A DNA stretch of 64,000 nucleotides, from positions 1 to 64,000 of the forward strand of contig CAJXYU010000005.1 of the NCBI GenBank assembly GCA_913063155.1. Reading direction: 5' to 3'. A program made the position numbers and the translations under genes. Of the stretch, positions 46,184-55,892 are shown piece by piece (the first letter of the stretch is position 1; every line of letters starts with the position of its first letter). The stretch is from an uncultured Desulfovibrio sp. (GTDB taxonomy: Bacteria; Desulfobacterota; Desulfovibrionia; Desulfovibrionales; Desulfovibrionaceae). Under the pieces are notes generated by a model. That model was not told the origin of the DNA and ran no database searches. It worked only from the letters and a program-made list of their open reading frames with translations.

Positions 46184-46216
46184 AAAGGCGCGGGGTGATT
46201 CCGCGTCTTTTTTTGT
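46184..46216 (+). terminator. Terminator
   Basis: AAAGGCGCGG and CCGCGTCTTT pair (one G-T) around a 7-nt loop, followed by TTTT. Confidence 0.8.
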
Positions 46217-46249
46217 TCGTTAGGTTGAACATTATTGGTTGAAAATATG

Positions 46250-46277
46250 TTGACAGGCTGTTGTTTTTTGATATGTT
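46250..46277 (+). promoter_or_regulatory. Sigma-70-type promoter with TTGAAC repeats
   Basis: -35 TTGACA (46250-46255) and -10 TATGTT (46272-46277) are separated by 16 bp. TTGAAC or TTGAAA boxes at about 46225, 46239 and 46287 flank it, suggesting control by the MerR-like protein encoded next. Confidence 0.5.
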
Positions 46278-46311
46278 GATCAGTAGTTGAACAATGAACA
46301 ACGGTGACAGT

Positions 46312-47229
46312 ATGGATGAAACACAGTTTATAAGTTTGCGGGAGGTCGGCAGGAGGCTGGGTATTCCGCCGTCTACCGTAGTGTATTATAAGGATAAGTT
46401 TTCCAGGTATATCCCCTCGTCCGGCGGAGGGGGGCGGCGCAGGCGTTATCCTGTCGAGGTGCTTGAAGTCTTCAGGAGGATACGGGAAATGTTTGGAAAC
46501 AATTGGTCAGTTGAGCAGATTGAAAATGAATTAGCTTTGAAGTTCGGTATGTTGATTAATAATGATCAGTCTGATCAACAGGAAAATGCTTCTTCTTTTG
46601 TGGCTCCGGCAGCGGGGCGGCTTGATGAGGTGTTGGCCCGCATTTCCGATGCGCTGGATAACCAGGCTTTGTTTCGAAGCGAGATCCGTTCACTGCGGGA
46701 TGAGGTGGCCGGCTTACGTGACGAGTATGGTTCATTTGAGCAGAAGTATGGAAAGCGTCTAAAGGTGTTGGAGAGCGGGATGCAATCCCTGGAGGAATCG
46801 CATGGGAGGTTGGAGCGTTTGTTTTCCGGCAAGGCCACGGGTCCCGGAGGGATAGATTTCCCGAGCGAGAAGTATCTTGCTCGTCCTTTGGTGATTCGCT
46901 CCAATGGCGAGTTTCTTGGTGTCCAGGGGGGAGGTAAGAAACATTTTTCACTGCGGGATTTTGTTCGCCTCATTGAAAGGAGTGCTTCGGCAACTTGTTC
47001 CGTGGACACGCGATGGGAAAAAAAGAGCGGTAATTGGGTTTTTGTGGTCAAGACCTCCGACCCGGCCAGGGGGCTCCGGCAGGATGTGGTTCTGGTGACC
47101 CGCAAGACCGTGACTCCCAATGGTAATACCGTCACCGAGATAGCCCGTCTCAATATTGACGGAAACGACGCGCCTGATTCTCTGTTACTTAGTCTTTTCA
47201 GGCAGGTGCGGACCGTTTTTGGGGGGTAG
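46312..47229 (+). CDS. MerR-like DNA-binding protein with long C-terminal region
   Basis: 305 residues from ATG 46312 (GGTGA 5 nt upstream); ATG 46294 in frame has no visible Shine-Dalgarno. A MerR-type winged helix covers about residues 5-75 (ISLREVGRRLGIPPSTVVYYKDKF ... RRYPVEVLEVFRRIREM). A coiled-coil-like stretch spans about 100-175. The C-terminal domain about 190-305 has several beta-like segments (PLVIRSNGEFLGVQGGG, WVFVVKTSD, DVVLVTRKTV) that I do not recognise. It probably binds the TTGAAC boxes at its own promoter. Confidence 0.75.
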   Translation: MDETQFISLREVGRRLGIPPSTVVYYKDKFSRYIPSSGGGGRRRRYPVEVLEVFRRIREMFGNNWSVEQIENELALKFGMLINNDQSDQQENASSFVAPAAGRLDEVLARISDALDNQALFRSEIRSLRDEVAGLRDEYGSFEQKYGKRLKVLESGMQSLEESHGRLERLFSGKATGPGGIDFPSEKYLARPLVIRSNGEFLGVQGGGKKHFSLRDFVRLIERSASATCSVDTRWEKKSGNWVFVVKTSDPARGLRQDVVLVTRKTVTPNGNTVTEIARLNIDGNDAPDSLLLSLFRQVRTVFGG

Positions 47230-47354
47230 GATTATTTTTTTTGTTTAAGTATTGTCTAGAAAAAATCTTGATCAATGAAGTCTTTTGCAGTATGAGTATG
47301 CTGTTGTTAGTCTCCAGTGATCTACCCCATATCCCATGGAGGGAGGAACGGATT

Positions 47355-47783
47355 ATGCCTCAGGTTGCTGCACGGATTACTGACGACCATGAAAAGTGGT
47401 TGAAAGAGTACTTCAAGACAAAGAGCGCTGGTGCGGAGTTTATTCTGCCTTGGGCTGTTGATGTTTTTTTCAAGTCAATCCGGAATGTGTCCTCAGAATT
47501 TTCCGTTGCCGAACTCAAAACCCTGCTGGAGTCCCACAAGGAAGTGAAGCTCCTTCCCAACCAGTCCAAACAGGCCTATCTGCTGCTTCGGGTCGAAGAG
47601 GCGTGCGAGGAAAAAAACGTGCACCTCAAGCACGGCGCCAGCAAGAGTAATCTTGAAGTCAAGCTGCGCCGCCTGACAGACCTGCAGGCGACCGCCCTCA
47701 TGATTTGGGCCACGGCGTACTGGACCAGCAAGTCATGGGGAGGGGTCTCCATCGACGACTACGTGAAGCTCTCCTGTAGTTGA
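47355..47783 (+). CDS. Conserved-looking small protein of unknown function
   Basis: 142 residues from ATG 47355, with GGGAGG 8 nt upstream. A soluble, mostly helical protein with no signal peptide. The middle LESHKEVKLLPNQSKQAYLLLRVEEACEE and the end LQATALMIWATAYWTSKSWG look structured. It may be co-transcribed with the MerR-like gene 125 nt upstream. The function is unknown to me. Confidence 0.65.
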   Translation: MPQVAARITDDHEKWLKEYFKTKSAGAEFILPWAVDVFFKSIRNVSSEFSVAELKTLLESHKEVKLLPNQSKQAYLLLRVEEACEEKNVHLKHGASKSNLEVKLRRLTDLQATALMIWATAYWTSKSWGGVSIDDYVKLSCS

Positions 47784-47901
47784 TTTCCTTGCCGCCAACG
47801 GCCAATTTCACTATTCTCCCTCATTGTTTTCTTGTAGGTCAAGCGAATCGCTTGCCATGCCTTTTGCATTGAAACGATCTTCTCCCAAAGGAGACTTGCT
47901 C

Positions 47902-49278
47902 ATGGAGCCCTTGCCTTGTGTTTTGACCATTGCCGGATCAGACTCCGGTGGTGGAGCCGGCATACAGGCCGACCTTAAAACCATAACCATGCTTGGCGCC
48001 TACGGGGCCAGTGTGATCACCGCTCTGACCGCTCAGAATACAATGGGCGTCACTGCTATCCATGCTCCGTCGCCGGATTTCGTATCCCAACAGATGCAAG
48101 CGGTTCTGGACGATATCAAATTCGGTGCGGCCAAGACCGGGATGCTTTTTTCCGCACCCATCATCAAGGCTGTCGCACCGTTCTTGGAAAGAAAGAGTTT
48201 CCCTTTGGTGGTAGATCCGGTCTGTGTGGCCACCAGCGGCGCCAAGCTGCTTGAGGATGATGCGGTCAGAGCAATGATGGACTTCGTATTTCCTTACGCG
48301 GATCTCCTGACTCCCAATATCCCCGAAGCCGAGTTGTTCGCAGGAATGAAGATAAAGGATCAGGACGACGTGACCAAAGCGGCCGACAAGCTGCTGACAA
48401 TGGGGCCAAAGGCGGTACTCATCAAGGGGGGGCATCTGGAGTCGGTTACCTCGACGGACTGGTTTGCTCAGAAGCATTACAAATCCATTCCGCTCATTCA
48501 GCAGCGGGTGGACACCAAAAATAGTCATGGCACCGGTTGTACGCTGTCCGCCGCCATCGCCACAGGGTTGGCTCAGGGGATGGAAATGGTCCATGCGGTG
48601 CGCAGGGCTCAGCAATATCTGAATCTTGGCTTGCGCGCGGGGTTTGATGTCGGAGAGGGAAGCGGGCCGCCCAACCATTTGGCCCCCATGCTCCAGGAGA
48701 ACGCCAAAGCGGACGTGCTGGCTCAACTGGACAAGGCAGGAAGACGGATTTCGTCCATGGCCAATTTCGCCTCCCTGGTTCCCGAGGTGCGTATGAATCT
48801 GGCCATCGCCCTACCGTTCGCTGACGATGAAAAGAGCGTGGCTGCCTTTACTGGCGGTATTGTCAGTACCCGTTCGGGCGATGTGGATATTGCGGGCTAT
48901 CCGCAGTTCGGCGCTTCTGTACAGGTAGCCAAAGGGTTGGTTGCGGCCAGGCGGGTTTGCGGTGATATTCGCTGTATGATTAATTTGCGTCAAAGCCGGT
49001 CGGTGCTTGATTCCCTGGAAAAAGTCAGTGTGGTGACGGCCTGGGGTGATGAGGAAAACAAACCTCCGTACATAATCAATAGCGATGGTGTGTGGGAAGA
49101 GTGGGTGGTGTACGAAGCCATGAAGAATCACCCCGCCCCAGAGTCCGTGCGTGCCGTTTGCGACAAGGGGGGGCCGGGGCGGGAGCCGCTTGTGAGGCTG
49201 TTTGCCGAGAATTGTGCGGACCTCATGGCCAAGCTCTGCACTCTGATCGATTGCTCCGACGTCGGAGTGGGCTGTTGA
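47902..49278 (+). CDS. thiD: Bifunctional HMP kinase / ThiN-type thiamine-phosphate synthase
   Basis: 458 residues from ATG 47902 (GGAG 8 nt upstream). Residues about 1-265 are ThiD: IAGSDSGGGAGIQADLKT near 10-28, the MLGAYGASVITALTAQNT segment, LVVDPVCVATSG and NSHGTGCTLSAAIA. Residues about 280-450 are a ThiN domain (FASLVPEVRMNLAIALP, TGGIVSTRSGDVDIAGYPQFGAS, RCMINLRQS). ThiD phosphorylates hydroxymethylpyrimidine twice; ThiN can replace ThiE in joining the pyrimidine and thiazole. No TPP riboswitch motif was seen upstream. Confidence 0.9.
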   Translation: MEPLPCVLTIAGSDSGGGAGIQADLKTITMLGAYGASVITALTAQNTMGVTAIHAPSPDFVSQQMQAVLDDIKFGAAKTGMLFSAPIIKAVAPFLERKSFPLVVDPVCVATSGAKLLEDDAVRAMMDFVFPYADLLTPNIPEAELFAGMKIKDQDDVTKAADKLLTMGPKAVLIKGGHLESVTSTDWFAQKHYKSIPLIQQRVDTKNSHGTGCTLSAAIATGLAQGMEMVHAVRRAQQYLNLGLRAGFDVGEGSGPPNHLAPMLQENAKADVLAQLDKAGRRISSMANFASLVPEVRMNLAIALPFADDEKSVAAFTGGIVSTRSGDVDIAGYPQFGASVQVAKGLVAARRVCGDIRCMINLRQSRSVLDSLEKVSVVTAWGDEENKPPYIINSDGVWEEWVVYEAMKNHPAPESVRAVCDKGGPGREPLVRLFAENCADLMAKLCTLIDCSDVGVGC

Positions 49279-49349
49279 TTCTAAATCTCGTTTAAAAGGG
49301 GAAAAGGTTGACAGTCATTGTAATGATTGCTTAATAAGCACGTTCTTTT

Positions 49350-49434
49350 GCGGGCGTGGCGGAATTGGTAAACGCGCCAGATTTAGGATCTGGTGCCTCT
49401 CGGCTTGGGGGTTCGAGTCCCTCCGCCCGCACCA
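49350..49434 (+). tRNA. tRNA-Leu (TAG)
   Basis: 85-nt class-II tRNA with long variable arm (TGCCTCTCGGCTT), acceptor GCGGGCG paired with CGCCCGC, and encoded CCA at the end. Anticodon stem CCAGA/TCTGG holds loop TTTAGGA, anticodon TAG. Confidence 0.96.
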
Positions 49435-49503
49435 TATTTTTCAGAAAGAGTCCATAGCGAGGAAATACGACGTCAACAGGCGTTGCAGGAGGATCGGTTA
49501 ATT

Positions 49504-51024
49504 ATGGAATACAAAGTAGAAGATGTATCCCCGGTAAAGAAAAAAGTGGTCATTACGGTTCCCGCCGAAGAGGCGACCGCTGCCATTTCCGCCACTGTTG
49601 CGCTGTATAAGATGCGCACCAACATCAAGGGGTTTCGTCCGGGCAAGGCCCCGGCCAGCATGATCGAAGCCCAGTATCACTCTCAGATTTACAATGAGGC
49701 CACCACCGACCTCATCAACCTCCAGATCAACCAGATCATGGGCGAGGCGGGGCTGACTCCGCTCTCCCGTATTGATGTTGACGCCAAGGAAATCGTTAAA
49801 GGCGAAGATTTCATCTATTCCATTTCCTTTGACGTGGCCCCTGAATTCGATCTGCCCAAGTACAAAGGGCTTGCCGTCGAAAAGGAAAAGGCCGTGGTCG
49901 AGGACGAAGAACTGGTCGAAGTTGAAAAGCGCATGCTCGAAAACGCCGCCGAAACCAAGGTTTTGGAAGATGTCCGTGAACCCAAGGACGGCGAGATCGT
50001 TTCGGTGAGCTTTGCCACTTTCCAGGACGGCGAGCCGGTGGAAGGCCTTAAGGCCGAGAATTTTGACATGGCTCTGGGCGAAGGCCAGTCTCTCCCTGAA
50101 TTCGAAGAGTTGGTCAAGAAGCTCAAGACCGGTGAGGATGGCGAAGGGGACATTACTTTCCCCGAAGACTTCATCAATACCGAATTGGCCGGTCAAACCG
50201 TGACCATGAAGGTCAAACTGCATGCCATTAAAGAACGCGTCATCCCTGAACTGACCGACGAAGTCGCCAAAAGGGCAGGCGGTTTCGAATCCGTTGAGCA
50301 GATGCGCCAGGTCATTCGTGATTCCTACATGAACTCCCGCGAAGAGCTGCATAAGTCCAACGCCCAGAAGGTCCTGCTGAAGGAACTGCTGGACAGTGTG
50401 GACTTCCCGCTGCCCGAAGCGCTGGTGGAAGACCGAGCCGAGCGTTTGGTGCGTGACTTGGAATATAAATTGGACCGCCAGGGCAAGAGCTTTGCCGCCA
50501 CCGGCCGCACCGAGGAACAAGTGCGTGAAGAATTCATGCCTGAAGCCCAGGAGACCGTGAAGAGCGAAATTCTGCTGCTGGCCATTGCCAAGGAAGAAAA
50601 CATCGAGGTCACCCCGCAGGAAATAGACGGTTTCCTGAGCCGGTTGGCAATGCAGTCCAAGACTCCGCTGCATGAGCTCAAAAAATACTATGAAGACAAC
50701 AACCTGATCATGCCGCTCAAGGATCGCATCATGTCCGACAAGGCCATGGAGCTGGTCTGGGATAACGCCGAGGTTGCTGAAGTCGAGCCCAAGGGCGATG
50801 GTGACAAGAAGCCTGCCAAGAAGTCGACCAAAAAGCCTGCGGCCAAGAAGACCGCGGAGAAGAAAACCTCTGAGAAGAAGCCTGCGGCTAAAAAGGCTCC
50901 GGCCAAGAAAGCCGCTGAGAAAAAGCCTGCGGCTAAAAAGGCCCCGGCCAAGAAAGCCGCTGAGAAAAAGCCTGCGGCTAAAAAGGCTCCGAAGAAGGCA
51001 GCCAAAAAAGACGAAGACAAGTAA
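49504..51024 (+). CDS. tig: Trigger factor with lysine/alanine-rich C-terminal tail
   Basis: 506 residues from ATG 49504 (AGGAGG upstream); the usual length is about 430-450. The ribosome-binding N-domain has the signature GFRPGKAP near 40-47, a PPIase domain covers about 150-245 (DGEIVSVSFATFQDGEPV), and the C-terminal chaperone domain runs to about 425. Residues about 434-506 are almost only Lys, Ala, Pro, Thr and Glu in KKPAAKKAP-like units, resembling eukaryotic histone H1 tails. The tail is partly encoded by 45-bp tandem repeats. It chaperones nascent chains at the ribosome exit; the tail may bind RNA, DNA or the ribosome (inference). It is followed by a strong terminator. Confidence 0.95.
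   Translation: MEYKVEDVSPVKKKVVITVPAEEATAAISATVALYKMRTNIKGFRPGKAPASMIEAQYHSQIYNEATTDLINLQINQIMGEAGLTPLSRIDVDAKEIVKGEDFIYSISFDVAPEFDLPKYKGLAVEKEKAVVEDEELVEVEKRMLENAAETKVLEDVREPKDGEIVSVSFATFQDGEPVEGLKAENFDMALGEGQSLPEFEELVKKLKTGEDGEGDITFPEDFINTELAGQTVTMKVKLHAIKERVIPELTDEVAKRAGGFESVEQMRQVIRDSYMNSREELHKSNAQKVLLKELLDSVDFPLPEALVEDRAERLVRDLEYKLDRQGKSFAATGRTEEQVREEFMPEAQETVKSEILLLAIAKEENIEVTPQEIDGFLSRLAMQSKTPLHELKKYYEDNNLIMPLKDRIMSDKAMELVWDNAEVAEVEPKGDGDKKPAKKSTKKPAAKKTAEKKTSEKKPAAKKAPAKKAAEKKPAAKKAPAKKAAEKKPAAKKAPKKAAKKDEDK
50878..50991 (+). repeat. 45-bp tandem repeats in the trigger-factor tail
   Basis: Two full units (50878-50922 and 50923-50967), differing by a single T/C, and a partial third of 24 bp encode KPAAKKAPAKKAAEK. 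The repeat length is a multiple of three, so unit number can change without shifting the frame. Confidence 0.9.
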
Positions 51025-51054
51025 CCGTTTCGCTTTTAGGGAACAGAAGTCACA

Positions 51055-51086
51055 GGTAGCCCGGCGGTGGTCGGGCTACCTTTTTT
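51055..51086 (+). terminator. Terminator of tig
   Basis: GGTAGCCCG and CGGGCTACC form a perfect 9-bp stem around GCGGTGGT, followed by TTTTTT. The 206-bp gap to clpP beyond it has only a small CCGCTAAGCGG hairpin. Confidence 0.9.
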
Positions 51087-51292
51087 CTTTTGTTGCTTGA
51101 CTGTCGGAACAGAGGATTTATACCTCTTTGCTGAGTAAGTTTCCCTTGTTATGGCAGGGGAAATACTCCATACTGAGGCAAAGCCGCTAAGCGGCACTCA
51201 TCTTCATGCGAACGTCGGTTTTCCCGCGGACAGCGCTAAGGTTCAAGATGATTCCGACCGATTAACCACGTAATGATGTCAAGGAGATTCGG

Positions 51293-51901
51293 ATGACCGC
51301 CATCCCTATGGTCATTGAGACGACAGGGCGCACTGAACGTGCATACGATATTTATTCAAGGCTCCTGAAAGACAGGATTATCCTGTTGGGAAGCGCCATC
51401 GACGACCATGTTTCCAGTCTGATCTGCGCGCAACTGCTTTTTCTGGAATCCGAAGATCCGGAGAAGGAAATATACATGTACATCAACTCCCCGGGTGGAG
51501 TGGTTACGGCCGGACTGGCCATCTACGACACCATGCAGTACATCTCCGCCCCGGTGGCGACCCTGTGCCTCGGCCAGGCCGCCAGCATGGGCGCGCTGTT
51601 GCTGTCCGCGGGGGAAGCGGGCATGCGTTACGCATTGCCGCACAGCCGTATCATGATCCACCAGCCGCATGGCGGCGCCCAGGGACAGGCCACGGATATT
51701 AATATCCAGGCCCAGGAAATACTCCGCCAGCGCCAGGAATTGAATAATATACTGGTCAAACACACCGGCCAGAAGATATCGAGAATAGAGAAGGACACAG
51801 ACCGCGATTTCTTCATGTCCTCGGAGGAAGCCGTGGAATATGGAGTGATCGACAAAGTTATGGCTTCCCGTAGCGATATTGCGGAAATAGCCAAGGATTA
51901 G
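51293..51901 (+). CDS. clpP: ATP-dependent Clp protease proteolytic subunit
   Basis: 202 residues. The Ser-His-Asp triad is visible: Ser in [11 protein letters not shown] near residue 101, His in [13 protein letters not shown] near 126, Asp in [13 protein letters not shown] near 175. AAGGAG precedes the ATG. It forms the tetradecameric protease chamber served by ClpX, encoded 6 nt downstream. Confidence 0.97.
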   Translation: MTAIPMVIETTGRTERAYDIYSRLLKDRIILLGSAIDDHVSSLICAQLLFLESEDPEKEIYMYINSPGGVVTAGLAIYDTMQYISAPVATLCLGQAASMGALLLSAGEAGMRYALPHSRIMIHQPHGGAQGQATDINIQAQEILRQRQELNNILVKHTGQKISRIEKDTDRDFFMSSEEAVEYGVIDKVMASRSDIAEIAKD

Positions 51902-51907
51902 AGCAAT

Positions 51908-53161
51908 ATGACCAATGAAAGCAACATGACTTCCGAGCTGAGCTGCTCTTTCTGCGGGAAGAAGCAGGCCGAAGTCCAGCGCCTCATTGCAGGGCCCGAT
52001 GTGTATATCTGCGATGAGTGTGTGGGGTTGTGCAACGACATCATGGCCCAGGAAACAGTCAACGAGGAGTTCGAGGACGGCCGTTTGTTGCCGCCCGAAG
52101 AGATCAAGGCGCTTCTCGATGAATATGTTATCGGTCAGGAGCATCCCAAAAAGATCCTGTCCGTGGCCGTGTACAATCACTACAAGCGCATCTTTTATGC
52201 CCAGGCCACCAAAAGCCCCGATGACGTGGAGATCGACAAGAGCAACATCCTGCTCGTGGGGCCTACCGGATCGGGCAAGACCTTGCTGGCACAGACTCTC
52301 GCGCGGGTCCTGAAAGTACCTTTCGCCATTGCCGACGCCACCACTCTGACCGAAGCCGGCTACGTGGGCGAGGATGTGGAAAACATTCTCGTGCAGCTGC
52401 TGCAGAATGCCGATTACGACATTGATGCGGCAAGCCGCGGGATCATTTACGTGGATGAGATCGACAAGGTGGCTCGCAAAGGCGATAGCCCGTCCATCAC
52501 CCGAGACGTATCGGGGGAGGGCGTCCAGCAGGCTCTTTTGAAAATCATCGAAGGCACGGAGGCCAACATTCCTCCCAAGGGGGGGCGCAAGCACCCGCAG
52601 CAGGAATTCATCCGTATGGATACTTCCAACATCCTGTTCATCTTGGGTGGTGCGTTCATCGGCCTCGATCAGATCGTGCAACAGCGCAAGCAGGGCTCCG
52701 GTATGGGCTTTGCCGCCAAAGTGGAGTCCAAGAAGGATGAGCACATGAGCCGCTTGCTGCTGGAGGCGGAACCCAACGACCTGATCAAGTTTGGCCTCAT
52801 TCCCGAATTCGTGGGACGTATCCCGGTCATGACCGCCCTTGAGGAGTTGACCGAGGATGATCTGGTCCGTATTCTTCAGGAGCCCAAGAATGCGCTGGTG
52901 AGCCAGTATAATAAGCTCTTCGAGTTGGACAAGGTCAATCTGCGCATCACGGACAATGCGCTTCGCGCCATTGCCAAGAAAGCCATCGAGCGCAAGACCG
53001 GTGCCCGAGGCCTGCGTAACGTGATGGAAACCATCATGCTCGACATCATGTACAAACTGCCTTCTCTGGAGAACGTGAAGGAGTGCGTCGTGAACAAGGC
53101 TGTTGTGGAAAAGGGGATGGAACCGCTTCTTTTCTATCACCAGGAAATCAAGAGCGCCTAA
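51908..53161 (+). CDS. clpX: Clp protease ATP-binding subunit ClpX
   Basis: 417 residues. N-terminal zinc-binding domain CSFCGKKQ...CDECVGLC (about 14-43), AAA+ Walker A GPTGSGKT, the pore loop GYVGEDVE, Walker [10 protein letters not shown], and IGF-like loop region near residue 260-275 ([11 protein letters not shown]). It unfolds substrates for ClpP. Co-transcribed with clpP; a GC hairpin terminator follows. Confidence 0.97.
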   Translation: MTNESNMTSELSCSFCGKKQAEVQRLIAGPDVYICDECVGLCNDIMAQETVNEEFEDGRLLPPEEIKALLDEYVIGQEHPKKILSVAVYNHYKRIFYAQATKSPDDVEIDKSNILLVGPTGSGKTLLAQTLARVLKVPFAIADATTLTEAGYVGEDVENILVQLLQNADYDIDAASRGIIYVDEIDKVARKGDSPSITRDVSGEGVQQALLKIIEGTEANIPPKGGRKHPQQEFIRMDTSNILFILGGAFIGLDQIVQQRKQGSGMGFAAKVESKKDEHMSRLLLEAEPNDLIKFGLIPEFVGRIPVMTALEELTEDDLVRILQEPKNALVSQYNKLFELDKVNLRITDNALRAIAKKAIERKTGARGLRNVMETIMLDIMYKLPSLENVKECVVNKAVVEKGMEPLLFYHQEIKSA

Positions 53162-53175
53162 CGTCGAACGAAGTG

Positions 53176-53201
53176 GGCCCGGCGCTTTGCCGGGCCTTTT
53201 T
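53176..53201 (+). terminator. Terminator of clpPX
   Basis: GGCCCGGC and GCCGGGCC form a perfect 8-bp stem with a GCTTT loop, followed by TTTTTA. Confidence 0.85.
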
Positions 53202-53298
53202 AGCTTCAACGGTTTGACAATACGGCAGGCGGTATTAGTTATTCAGCATTCCTGGTGCGGTCCCAGTTGGACCGCCCCGAAACCTGAGAAACGGGAGG

Positions 53299-55764
53299 AT
53301 GTTCATGCCGAATTTTGCTTTTGACGGCAAAGAATCCCCAAATCATATTGAACTTCCCATGATGTCTCTGCGGGAAGTCGTCATGTTTCCCCGGTCCATC
53401 GCGCCCTTGTTCGTTGGACGGGAAGCATCCATCAAAGCGATTGAGACCGCCATTGCCGACCACGAAAAGAAGATTTTTCTTGTTACCCAGAAGAATCCCG
53501 AGAAGGAACGCCCTGAAGCCGGTGATCTGTACGAAATCGGTACGGTGAGCAAGATTCTGCAGATGTTGCGTTTGCCGGACGGAACCATCAAGGTCCTCTT
53601 CGAAGGACTGTATCGCGCACGTTGGGATCAGGGCGCGGAGGGAGCGGGGTATGAGCTGGGTGAGGACGATTACCCTCGCGCCATCATCTTGCCTTTGGAA
53701 GAAGACTCCGTTGACAATCCTGAAGCCCAGGCCTTGATCCGTTCGGTCCAGGATTCACTCGAGGAGTTCGGCAAGGTCAACAAGAAGTTGGCCCCCGAAG
53801 CCATCCTGGCCATGTCTTCTCTCAAGAATGCAGGCCAGTTGGCCGATTCTGTCATGCCGCACCTCAAGGTGGACTTCGACCGCAAGCAGAAGATCCTTGA
53901 GATGTTCGACCCCATTGAACGTCTTGAAAAGGTCTATGAACTGCTCCTCGGAGAAATCGAGATCGTCTCCGTGGAAAAACGCATCAAGGGCCGCGTCAAG
54001 GACCAGATGGAGAAGAATCAGCGCGAGTACTATCTCAACGAACAGATGAAAGCCATCAACAAGGAGATGGGGCGCGAGGACGATCCTGCTTCCGAGGCAG
54101 CCGAACTGGAAAAGCAGCTTGATGCCAAGGAAATGCCTGATGAGCATAAGGATCGCGTCAAGAAAGAGATCAAGAAGATGCGCCAGACTCCGTCGAGCTC
54201 GGCGGAGTACACTGTGGTGCGCAACTATATAGATTGGATTCTGGACCTGCCGTGGGGTGCACTCAAGGCCACGGACACCAGCATTGAAAAGGCCCGCAAG
54301 GTACTTGACGAAGATCACTACGGTCTTGAGAAGCCCAAGGAGCGTATTCTTGAGTACATGGCCGTGGAATCCCTGGTGGACAAGCTCAGGGGCCCCATTC
54401 TTTGCTTGGTTGGCCCTCCCGGTGTGGGGAAGACCTCCATCGCCAAATCCATTGCCCGGGCTATGGACCGCGAGTTCGTGCGTCTTTCTCTGGGCGGCGT
54501 TCGTGATGAGGCTGAGATCCGAGGTCACCGCCGCACCTACGTGGGGGCTTTGCCCGGCAAGATCATCCAGTCTTTGAAGCGTTGCAAGTTCAACAATCCT
54601 GTCATGTGCCTGGATGAAGTGGACAAGATGAGCGCGGATTTCCGTGGCGATCCGTCCGCCGCATTGCTCGAGGTGCTTGATCCTGAGCAGAACTCCGCCT
54701 TTGCGGACCATTATCTGGACCTGGATTACGACCTGTCCAAGATATTCTTTATCACCACGGCCAACACTTTGGATTCCATTCCGTTGCCGCTACAGGACCG
54801 TATGGAGATCATTCGTCTGCCTGGTTATTTGGAGACTGAAAAGGTCAAGATCGCAAGGCAGTTTCTGTTGCCCAAGCAGTTGGATATGCATGGCCTCAAG
54901 GAAGATAATCTCAATCTCTCCGACAATGCCGTTTTGGACCTCGTGCGTCTGTACACCAAGGAGGCCGGTGTGCGTAGCCTGGAACGTGAGCTTGCTTCCA
55001 TTTGTCGCAAATCCGCCATGAAGATTGTGGAAGACGGCGACAAGGCAAAGGCGGTTCACGTGACGAAGCAGAGTTTGTCGTCTTTCCTGGGGGTGCCGCG
55101 CTTCCGTTACGGTGAGCGTGAATCCGAATCTCAGGTGGGTGTCAGCACCGGTTTGGCCTGGACTCAACTCGGCGGTGAATTGCTTGTGGTGGAAGTGGCC
55201 CTCATGCCCGGAAAAGGCAAGGTGCAGATCACCGGAAAGCTCGGCGACGTCATGCAGGAATCCGCTCGCGCAGCCATTTCCTACATTCGTTCCCGCTCGG
55301 ATCTTTTCGGTCTCAAACCTGATTTTCACCAGCAGGTGGATATCCACATTCATGTGCCCGAAGGCGCTACACCCAAGGACGGCCCCAGCGCCGGCATCAC
55401 CCTGGCCTCGGCCATTACCTCCGCGCTGCTGAACATTCCCGTACGCAACGATCTTGCCATGACCGGTGAGATCACTCTGCGCGGGCGTGTATTGCCGATC
55501 GGCGGCCTGCGCGAAAAGCTGCTGGCCGCGCACCGTGGACTGGTTAAGACCGTCCTTATTCCGGCGGACAACAAAAAGGATCTCAAGGATGTGCCCAACG
55601 CCATTCTCAAGGATTTGGAAGTAATCCCCGTTGAGACCATGGACGAGGTTTTGGAACACGCCCTGGTGTGTCCTGGAGGCGGAAAGATTTTCTGCCCGAT
55701 TGAGGATATCGCCCCGGTTGCCAACGGTCTGCTCAAAGATGAGCTGCGCGAGTCAGCGCACTAG
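53299..55764 (+). CDS. lon: ATP-dependent protease Lon
   Basis: 821 residues from a strong start (possible codon ATG 53305 in the same frame). N-terminal substrate domain ([23 protein letters not shown]), AAA+ with Walker A GPPGVGKT near 370 and the [19 protein letters not shown] segment, and the C-terminal protease with Ser in PKDGPSAG and Lys about 43 residues later in [10 protein letters not shown]. It degrades misfolded and regulatory proteins. The tig-clpP-clpX-lon order is a common bacterial cluster. A terminator follows. Confidence 0.97.
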   Translation: MFMPNFAFDGKESPNHIELPMMSLREVVMFPRSIAPLFVGREASIKAIETAIADHEKKIFLVTQKNPEKERPEAGDLYEIGTVSKILQMLRLPDGTIKVLFEGLYRARWDQGAEGAGYELGEDDYPRAIILPLEEDSVDNPEAQALIRSVQDSLEEFGKVNKKLAPEAILAMSSLKNAGQLADSVMPHLKVDFDRKQKILEMFDPIERLEKVYELLLGEIEIVSVEKRIKGRVKDQMEKNQREYYLNEQMKAINKEMGREDDPASEAAELEKQLDAKEMPDEHKDRVKKEIKKMRQTPSSSAEYTVVRNYIDWILDLPWGALKATDTSIEKARKVLDEDHYGLEKPKERILEYMAVESLVDKLRGPILCLVGPPGVGKTSIAKSIARAMDREFVRLSLGGVRDEAEIRGHRRTYVGALPGKIIQSLKRCKFNNPVMCLDEVDKMSADFRGDPSAALLEVLDPEQNSAFADHYLDLDYDLSKIFFITTANTLDSIPLPLQDRMEIIRLPGYLETEKVKIARQFLLPKQLDMHGLKEDNLNLSDNAVLDLVRLYTKEAGVRSLERELASICRKSAMKIVEDGDKAKAVHVTKQSLSSFLGVPRFRYGERESESQVGVSTGLAWTQLGGELLVVEVALMPGKGKVQITGKLGDVMQESARAAISYIRSRSDLFGLKPDFHQQVDIHIHVPEGATPKDGPSAGITLASAITSALLNIPVRNDLAMTGEITLRGRVLPIGGLREKLLAAHRGLVKTVLIPADNKKDLKDVPNAILKDLEVIPVETMDEVLEHALVCPGGGKIFCPIEDIAPVANGLLKDELRESAH

Positions 55765-55788
55765 ACATCAACCTCATTGATTGAACGA

Positions 55789-55821
55789 AACCCCGCAGGG
55801 CCTGTCCCTGCGGGGTTTTTT
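55789..55821 (+). terminator. Terminator of lon
   Basis: AACCCCGCAGGG and CCCTGCGGGGTT form a perfect 12-bp stem with a CCTGT loop, followed by TTTT. Confidence 0.92.
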
Positions 55822-55892
55822 CATGGGGTTGCTTTGCCGTGGGCGGCGGGTATTATGGCGGCAAACAAGTCTTCAAACGCATTGGAGGAAAT

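Noticed and set aside
47784-47901. A TPP riboswitch before the ThiD-ThiN gene
   Set aside because: No CTGAGA-type thi-box core or supporting helices could be found in this short leader.
50878-50991. A CRISPR-like repeat array
   Set aside because: The units are directly adjacent, without spacers, and in frame within the trigger-factor gene.
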